From: Gordonia tangerina
Lineage (GTDB): Bacteria > Actinomycetota > Actinomycetes > Mycobacteriales > Mycobacteriaceae
Direction: 5' to 3'
Assembly (NCBI RefSeq): GCF_021556435.1
Contig: NZ_JAKGCU010000030.1
Coordinates: 1 to 54,731, forward strand
DNA: 54,731 nt
The notes beneath the pieces are model-generated. The model did no database searches and was not told the origin of the DNA. It worked only from the letters and a program-made list of their open reading frames with translations. Both the position numbers and the translations under genes were made by a program. Shown here in pieces: positions 49,857-54,731 of the stretch (position 1 is the first letter of the stretch; the number at the start of each line of letters is the position of its first letter).

Positions 49857-51101
49857 CTAGAAAAAGGTGCCCGAGTACGGTGCCCGATCGGTGGCGAAAG
49901 CGCGGTCGAACGCCCGCAACGTTGCCGCGTCCGCAGCCCACACTCGTTCGGCGGCGGCGAGCGTGCGCGCCGGGGTCCCGCCGAGGAACACCGACCCCAA
50001 CGCCGAGATGTCCATGCGGATCGTCGGCGCCGACGTACTCGGGGTGACCGTCGCCGCACCGTCACGCACGGACAGGTCGAACACTCCGCCCCGGCCGCGG
50101 AACTCGTCGGTGACCTCGAGGACCACATCCAGATCGGCGGAGTAGGTGCGTGATTGCAACGCACGGTCGACGTCGAGAATGCGCAGCCACATCTTGTCGT
50201 GCACCCCGGTCACCGACACCGCCCGGTGATCGGTGAGCTTTTCCGGCAACGGGTCGTCGGCGGGAATCGATGCGGTCACCGAGGACATCAGGTCCAGGCC
50301 GACCAGGACCCGCCACAGATCGGTGTGTGCCGCCTCGGTCACGGCGACCACCTCCGAGATGTCACCCCGCGCGGGCTCCACCGAGGTGTTGATCCGGTAG
50401 CTGGCGTAGCCGTCGGCATGCAGCAGGTAATGCAGGCCGCTGGTCTGCGCGGGCCGCTGCGATCGGCGGTCGGCGAGAATCGGCTCCCACCAGGACGCCG
50501 GGCGGCTCAGTGCGCCGGGCCGCGTCGCCACCCATCGAGCATGGATCTCGGGAACGCGGCGAGCCACGTCCTCGCCGGACGCGTAGTTCACCGGCGAGAT
50601 GTGCTTGTCGGCCCGATGGCGCATCTTCGCGGCCCCGAGATCGATCGAGACGTCGTGCGCATGACATGCAGGTCCGAACCCGAAGCGTTCGTAGATGGTC
50701 GCCTCGCTGGCGGTGAGGATGGCGAACACCTGATCCTCGGATTCCCACTGGTCGAACAGCTCGGTGATCATCGTGCGCAGAATGCCCCGCCGACGATGGG
50801 TGGCCGCGACCGACACCCACGACAAACCGGCCGCAGGCGTCTGGCCGCCGCCGGGCACCGTCATCGCCATCCGGTAGAACATCGACACGCCCACCAGCGG
50901 CGCCCCCACCAGTCCCTGCGGGTCGCGGACCAGCACGACGTCGCGGTTGTCGACCTTGCCGCGCAGGTCGGCCTGTTCTGCCGCCGACAGTGGATCGGTC
51001 ATCAGGAACGCCCGGGCATCCGTCGCGAAGATCTCGTCCCAATCGGCGTCGGTGGCACGCGCCAGGGTGAGATCGGACGAGGTGGCTTGCGAGATACTCA
51101 C
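49857..51101 (-). CDS. eis: Eis-like GNAT N-acetyltransferase
   Basis: A 414-residue protein with the Eis layout: an N-terminal GNAT domain with acetyl-CoA loop THRRRGILRTMI (101-112), a second GNAT-like region and a C-terminal sterol-carrier-like domain. Tyr137 in EATIYERFGFGPA matches the general acid of Eis. It ends in Phe (TFF), whose free carboxylate is the expected base. Eis acetylates many amines, including aminoglycosides. In M. tuberculosis eis (Rv2416c) lies elsewhere. It is divergent from the SpoU gene. Confidence 0.87.
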   Translation of the reverse strand: MSISQATSSDLTLARATDADWDEIFATDARAFLMTDPLSAAEQADLRGKVDNRDVVLVRDPQGLVGAPLVGVSMFYRMAMTVPGGGQTPAAGLSWVSVAATHRRRGILRTMITELFDQWESEDQVFAILTASEATIYERFGFGPACHAHDVSIDLGAAKMRHRADKHISPVNYASGEDVARRVPEIHARWVATRPGALSRPASWWEPILADRRSQRPAQTSGLHYLLHADGYASYRINTSVEPARGDISEVVAVTEAAHTDLWRVLVGLDLMSSVTASIPADDPLPEKLTDHRAVSVTGVHDKMWLRILDVDRALQSRTYSADLDVVLEVTDEFRGRGGVFDLSVRDGAATVTPSTSAPTIRMDISALGSVFLGGTPARTLAAAERVWAADAATLRAFDRAFATDRAPYSGTFF

Positions 51102-51211
51102 CGGTCAACCGTTTCACAGTGCGGGTTTGTGCGAGCGATCAGCCCCGCCTTTCCCGATCAGGCCGGCGGGCCACCGCCGGCGACGACGGCCCGGGTTGGC
51201 AGACTGGTCAC

Positions 51212-52060
51212 GTGTCCAGCATCTGTGTCGACGTGATCGACATCGACGACCCCGCCGACGAGCGCGTCGATGACTTCCGTGACCTCAATTCCGTCGACCG
51301 ACGACCCGATCTCCCTGCCCTGCCGGGCGGGCGCGTCGGCAAGGGGCTGGTGATCGCCGAGGGCGTGTTGGTGGCGCAGCGGATGATCGCCTCCCGGTTC
51401 ACCCCGCACGCCTTCCTCGGCGTCGACAAGCGGCTCGGCGAGCTCACCGATGCTCTCACCGTCCCGTCGGTGCAGGGGGTGCCGTTCTATCGGGCATCAG
51501 CAGAGGTCATGGCCGAGGTGGTGGGATTTCACCTCAACCGGGGCGTGCTGGGTGCGGCTCGGCGGCCCGCTGCGCTGTCGGTGGGTGAGGCGATTGAGTC
51601 GGCACAGACGGTCGCCGTGCTCGAGGGCGTCAACGACCACGAGAACATCGGCAGCATCTTCCGCAACGCGGCCGGCCTCGGCGTGGATGCGGTGCTCTTT
51701 GGAGCCGGATGTGCCGACCCGCTCTACCGCCGCTGTGTGCGAGTCTCGATGGGTCACGCGCTGCTGGTGCCCTTCGCCCGGTTCGACGACTGGCCGCGCG
51801 GGCTGTCGGTGTTGCGCGACAACGACTTCCGGACCATCTCCCTGACCCCGGGAGAGGGGTCGAAACCGCTGTCGGAGACCGTTGACGCCCCCAGGGTGGC
51901 ATTCCTCGTCGGCGCGGAGGGCCCGGGGTTGTCCGAAACCGTGATGCGTGCCAGTGATGTGCGCGCCCGCATCCCGATGAGCCGGGGTACCGATTCACTC
52001 AACGTGGCCACGGCCGCGGCGATCGCGTTTTACGAGCGCGAGCGCTCGCTGACGACCTGA
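51212..52060 (+). CDS. SpoU-family RNA 2'-O-methyltransferase (Rv0881-like)
   Basis: A 282-residue SPOUT methyltransferase. The three knot motifs are LEGVNDHENIGSIFRNAAGL (motif 1, catalytic Arg), FLVGAEGPGLSE (motif 2) and IPMSRGTDSLNVATAAAIAFYE (motif 3). An N-terminal substrate-binding domain comes before. It methylates ribose 2'-OH in rRNA or tRNA using SAM. The GTG at 51212 was picked to match Rv0881 in length. The exact target nucleotide is not known. Confidence 0.9.
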   Translation: MSSICVDVIDIDDPADERVDDFRDLNSVDRRPDLPALPGGRVGKGLVIAEGVLVAQRMIASRFTPHAFLGVDKRLGELTDALTVPSVQGVPFYRASAEVMAEVVGFHLNRGVLGAARRPAALSVGEAIESAQTVAVLEGVNDHENIGSIFRNAAGLGVDAVLFGAGCADPLYRRCVRVSMGHALLVPFARFDDWPRGLSVLRDNDFRTISLTPGEGSKPLSETVDAPRVAFLVGAEGPGLSETVMRASDVRARIPMSRGTDSLNVATAAAIAFYERERSLTT

Positions 52061-52144
52061 CGTCGACAGGCGAGCGTGCTCGGGATCACGATGCGGTGCG
52101 GGGGCTTCCGCGGAGTTGCGAGCGGCGTCGGGAACAATGAGGCC

Positions 52145-52525
52145 ATGAGGTCGGACGAACATGACGAGTCCCGGTGGCGCAGGTCGCGGCTCGTCCGTCG
52201 ACCGGGCGCGGGTCCACGAACCAGCGATGGCCCGATGGTCGATGATCGGGTTGTCGACGAGCCGACACCTTGGGTGCTGGGTCTGCTGGTGACCCTGATC
52301 AGCGCGGTGTTCGCGACGTTGCTCCTCGTCGGCGTCTACGAACTGATCGGATCGCTCGTGACCTGGCTCGGCTTGGCTGCGGTGCTCGTCGTCGCGCTCG
52401 GGATGGGGTGGACGTTGTGGGACCTGCGCGAACGCCCGGTATGGCGCTGGATCGTCTGGGGCGCGCTGATCGGCCTGCTGGCCGGCCTCGGGTCGTCGAT
52501 TGTGCTGTTGGCGCTGGGGCGTTGA
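52145..52525 (+). CDS. Small membrane protein, DUF2537-like (Rv0882-like)
   Basis: A 126-residue protein with a charged 45-residue N-terminus and three hydrophobic helices (VLGLLVTLISAVFATLLLVG, WLGLAAVLVVALGMGWTLW and IVWGALIGLLAGLGSSIVLLAL). Its position after the SpoU gene fits Rv0882. The ATG at 52145 gives MRSDEHDESRWRRSR. It is convergent with the next gene. Function is unknown. Confidence 0.72.
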   Translation: MRSDEHDESRWRRSRLVRRPGAGPRTSDGPMVDDRVVDEPTPWVLGLLVTLISAVFATLLLVGVYELIGSLVTWLGLAAVLVVALGMGWTLWDLRERPVWRWIVWGALIGLLAGLGSSIVLLALGR

Positions 52526-52547
52526 CCACCGGCGCCCGGCAACCGGG

Positions 52548-53339
52548 TCAGCCGAAGCCGAAGTAGCGCGCGAGGCGCCCGCGGCGTTTGGGTGGCGGCG
52601 CGGGCGATCCTGACGCCGCGTCTGCGCCGTCGTCGGCCACGGCACTGCCCGAGACGGTCAGATTGCCCTGGTATCGAGCCCAGTCCTCCTCGGCAGGAAC
52701 ATAGTCGGCGGGGTGAATCGCGAACGCGGTGACCGGGATTCGGGCTGGATCGAGATCGGTGTCGGCCAGCGGGGTGGTGAACCGGAAGCCCAGCCATTCC
52801 CGGTTGGCCTGTTCGGCGAGTTCTTGCGGATGGAACGGCAGCGCGAGCGGTTCGGCGGGTACCCCCGGCGCATAGCGAAGGGGGTGTTCGCCCGCCCAGA
52901 ACGGCCGCTCGAACGGGTAGGGCAGGCCGGAGTCCTCGAAGATCGTCACCGGGTCGGCCGCGAAGGACCGGCGCAGCTCGCCGTGCTCCCACCGGGCGAA
53001 GGCTCCGGCCGACCGGTCGGGGTCGGTGACCAGCAGCGTCGCGGCCGAACTGGGCCGGATCGACGCCAGTGTCCGGGTCAGCGTGGACGGTTCGGTGGTG
53101 TCGAAGAGAGAACAGCACAACACCGACAAACGTCCATACCAGCCGGCATAGACATGCGCGTCGGCCGCAGCGGCCGCAGTGGCGAGATCGGTATCGGCGA
53201 CGGGGACCAGCACCCGGTCGCCGTAGATCGTCGCGGCGAGTTTCTGCGCGGCGACCACATCGTTGAGGGGATCGGCGGACAGTTGTGCGATGGGGTCGTC
53301 ACTGTCGATGAACCACAGAGTGACTGCGCGGACCGACAC
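52548..53339 (-). CDS. Conserved actinobacterial protein of unknown function, DUF6928-like
   Basis: A 263-residue soluble protein. It begins VSVRAVTLWFIDSDDP and holds HVYAGWYGRLSVLCCSLFD and LPYPFERPFWAGEHPL, which I recall in DUF6928 proteins of actinobacteria, with modest certainty. The C-terminus is Pro/Lys/Arg-rich (PPPKRRGRLARYFGFG). The GTG at 53339 lies 8 bp past the sepH stop, so the two are co-transcribed. No active site was recognised. Confidence 0.65.
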   Translation of the reverse strand: MSVRAVTLWFIDSDDPIAQLSADPLNDVVAAQKLAATIYGDRVLVPVADTDLATAAAAADAHVYAGWYGRLSVLCCSLFDTTEPSTLTRTLASIRPSSAATLLVTDPDRSAGAFARWEHGELRRSFAADPVTIFEDSGLPYPFERPFWAGEHPLRYAPGVPAEPLALPFHPQELAEQANREWLGFRFTTPLADTDLDPARIPVTAFAIHPADYVPAEEDWARYQGNLTVSGSAVADDGADAASGSPAPPPKRRGRLARYFGFG

Positions 53340-53347
53340 GTCAGCGA

Positions 53348-54325
53348 TCAGCCGTTGCCGTTGCTGCGGACGCCGAGCAGAACGTCCTCCCACGCAGGCA
53401 CCGCGGGCTTGCGGGACCGACGGCGGGGCTTGCCGTTGGTCGCCGCATCGTCGGTGGCCTGCTCACCGGATGCGGTGGTGACCGCCGAGTCCGGCTCGCG
53501 GTCGTCGCCGGATTGATCGGTCGAACCGGAGGGGGTCGAGTCGGAGTCTGGCGTGCCGAAGTCGATGGCAACTGTCCCGTGCTCGTCGTGGCTCGGCGGG
53601 ATCTGGCCCGTCCGCGTGCGCTGTGCATCGATGAGTCGGTCGGCGTCGAAGGTGACCTCGTCATGGCCTTCGGGCTCGTGCTCGACCGCGGGTGTCGGCG
53701 CGAGGTCGGGGGTGGCAACCGGGGTCAACCGCCGACGCGGCGTGATCATCTCGGGATGGGTGAGCTCGTCGGCGAGGTCGTCGAGCGGGTCGGCGGTGCC
53801 GCCATGGCTACCCGGTTGAAACCGCCAGTGCGCATGGTTGTCGGTGCGGCCGACATGCCACGACACCTGGACGACCCAGTAGCCGTCGTCGCCCTTCCAG
53901 GCATCCCAGTCCACGTCCTGGTTGTTGTGACCCAGCGCGGTCATGGCCTCACCGACCACCTCGCCGAGGGTGGAGACAGCAGGGCCGTCTTCGCGGATCG
54001 GGTGAGCCATCGAGGCGAGTTCGGTGGCGCGGGCGCGCTCGAGCAGAACCGGGTGGGCGAAGCGTTCGACTTTGTCGACGGGTACGCCGGCCAGCGCCGC
54101 GACCTCGGCGACGGTGGCGCCCGCGCGGATGCGTGCCTGGATCTCTCGGGGCCGTAGTGTGCTTTCCATTTCGATCTCGATCTGCCCCAATCGTGAGATG
54201 TCGCCGCGTGCTGCGGCCCGGAGCCGTTCATCGGCGGCCATCCGGTACTTCTCACCCGACTCGGGATCCTGACAGATCACATGGGTGCCGTCGGCCTCCA
54301 CGCCGACGACGCGAAGCTCACGCAT
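53348..54325 (-). CDS. sepH: Cell division protein SepH
   Basis: A 325-residue protein with an N-terminal DUF3071 domain (about 1-170) that includes the helix-turn-helix REIQARIRAGATVAEVAALAG, then a long acidic disordered region and a basic C-terminus (PRRRSRKPAVPAWEDVLLG). SepH of Streptomyces binds FtsZ and promotes its assembly at the septum; Rv0883c is the mycobacterial homolog. The ATG follows a GGAGGAGGAG site. It leads the DUF6928-like gene. Confidence 0.9.
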   Translation of the reverse strand: MRELRVVGVEADGTHVICQDPESGEKYRMAADERLRAAARGDISRLGQIEIEMESTLRPREIQARIRAGATVAEVAALAGVPVDKVERFAHPVLLERARATELASMAHPIREDGPAVSTLGEVVGEAMTALGHNNQDVDWDAWKGDDGYWVVQVSWHVGRTDNHAHWRFQPGSHGGTADPLDDLADELTHPEMITPRRRLTPVATPDLAPTPAVEHEPEGHDEVTFDADRLIDAQRTRTGQIPPSHDEHGTVAIDFGTPDSDSTPSGSTDQSGDDREPDSAVTTASGEQATDDAATNGKPRRRSRKPAVPAWEDVLLGVRSNGNG

Positions 54326-54521
54326 CTGCTCCTCCTCCGGTGACCACGAGTGCGGGCATTGGGGTCAGGTTAATCCAGACCTCGCCTGCCGAACTGTCTG
54401 ACACGCGGTAAAACCGCAGATCAGCAAGGTTGTGGCAGATGTTACCCATGGGGCACAGGCTACAGGTGATAACAGGGATACTCACGGTCTGCGAGCTCCG
54501 GCCGGCCGGCGGCCGCCAGCC

Positions 54522-54590
54522 CCGCCGGTGGGCGCGCCTCCCGCCGGTGGGCCGCCGCTCTCCCCGCCGGTGGGCCGCCGCTCTCCCTGC
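54522..54590. repeat. GC-rich tandem repeats
   Basis: CCGCCGGTGGGC occurs at 54522, 54541 and 54564. The last two belong to a 23-bp unit that continues GCCGCTCTCC. The array runs directly into the REP-like element at 54589. It is noncoding as far as can be seen. The rest of the 54326-54521 gap holds the sepH upstream region with no clear gene. Confidence 0.7.
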
Positions 54591-54617
54591 TGGTCGAGTA
54601 GTTGCCGAGCCGCTAGG
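54589..54617. repeat. Truncated REP-like element
   Basis: The sequence matches the right-hand REP element at 39869-39895 from GCTGGTnGAGTAG through CCGAGCCGCTAGG with one substitution and a small insertion. The following GCGAGG...ATCGAAACC part is missing here; different sequence begins at about 54618. This looks like a junction with an insertion sequence. Confidence 0.6.
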
Positions 54618-54731
54618 AGACTGCTGAATAATTGGGGGTGGATTCCGGCGCGGGAATGCGCTGGTTTTGGCCGCCGTGCTGGGATCCTGAGGTTATGCAG
54701 GGTGAGTCGGATCGCCAGGGTGAGTTTCTGG
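54618..54731 (+). mobile_element. Left end of a probable IS1182-family element, cut by the window end
   Basis: From about 54618 (AGACTGCTGAATAATTGG) the sequence leaves the REP element, and at 54695 an ATG opens MQGESDRQGEFL, like the N-terminus of IS1182-family DDE transposases of actinobacteria (MQGxxDxQxELLD). Only 12 codons are in the window. The right end and inverted repeat cannot be seen. Confidence 0.5.
54695..54731 (+). CDS. Partial transposase gene, IS1182-like (5' end only)
   Basis: ATG followed by eleven codons (MQGESDRQGEFL) that run off the window edge. The start resembles IS1182-type transposases as I remember them. With so few residues this is a pattern match, supported by the break in the REP element 78 bp upstream. 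Confidence 0.45.
   Translation, partial: MQGESDRQGEFL

Noticed and set aside
1..54731. tRNA or rRNA genes
   Set aside because: No cloverleaf or rRNA sequence was recognised by eye; a covariance search would be needed to exclude a tRNA.

Overview
The window is high-GC actinobacterial DNA, most like Gordonia or a close relative in the Mycobacteriales. This is judged from recognised protein families, abundant GTG starts and 4-bp GTGA/ATGA gene overlaps. From about 7.7 kb to 54.3 kb the backbone follows the order of M. tuberculosis Rv0858c to Rv0883c as I remember it: dapC-like aminotransferase, XPB helicase, its helicase-associated partner, a small conserved gene, moaC-mog-moaE, rpfA, moaD-moaA, a small membrane protein, a cold-shock protein, DUF2771, an MFS protein, DUF3027, then (after an accessory block) DUF2530, MarR, SpoU methyltransferase, DUF2537-like protein and sepH.

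Region 1 (1-7.7 kb) looks sterol or lipid related. A TetR gene, a Baeyer-Villiger-type monooxygenase and a ChoD-like GMC oxidoreductase overlap in one minus-strand operon. Divergent from them is a Tat-exported class I cholesterol oxidase behind a perfect KstR-type box. A second TetR and a predicted F420-dependent LLM oxidoreductase follow.

Region 2 (7.7-28.1 kb) is the conserved backbone: nucleic-acid repair (XPB, helicase-associated protein, with an RtcB RNA ligase between them), molybdopterin synthesis (moaC, mog, moaE, moaD, moaA) and rpfA. The rpfA leader carries a ydaO-type c-di-AMP riboswitch and, further upstream, a perfect TGTGA-N6-TCACA CRP box. A large sacsin/Hsp90-like ATPase follows DUF3027 and probably starts at a CTG codon.

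Region 3 (28.1-47.2 kb) is an accessory block of TetR-controlled modules: acyl-CoA dehydrogenase; hemerythrin; MMPL exporter; PAP2 phosphatase; APH-like kinase; SRPBCC and DJ-1/PfpI pair; an alpha/beta hydrolase and TetR flanking four 14-bp iterons; a badI-badH-aliA-aliB-tetR operon predicted to degrade cyclohexanecarboxylate (coenzyme A ligation, dehydrogenation, oxidation and ring cleavage); an MpaB-type oxygenase; and a TetR/cupin/aldo-keto reductase module with two identical operators.

Region 4 (47.2-54.7 kb) returns to the backbone: DUF2530, purine permease, MarR, Eis-like acetyltransferase, SpoU methyltransferase, a DUF2537-like membrane protein, a conserved protein and the division protein SepH. 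The window ends in GC-rich tandem repeats and a REP-like element apparently cut by the left end of an IS1182-type insertion sequence. No rRNA, tRNA or CRISPR array was recognised.
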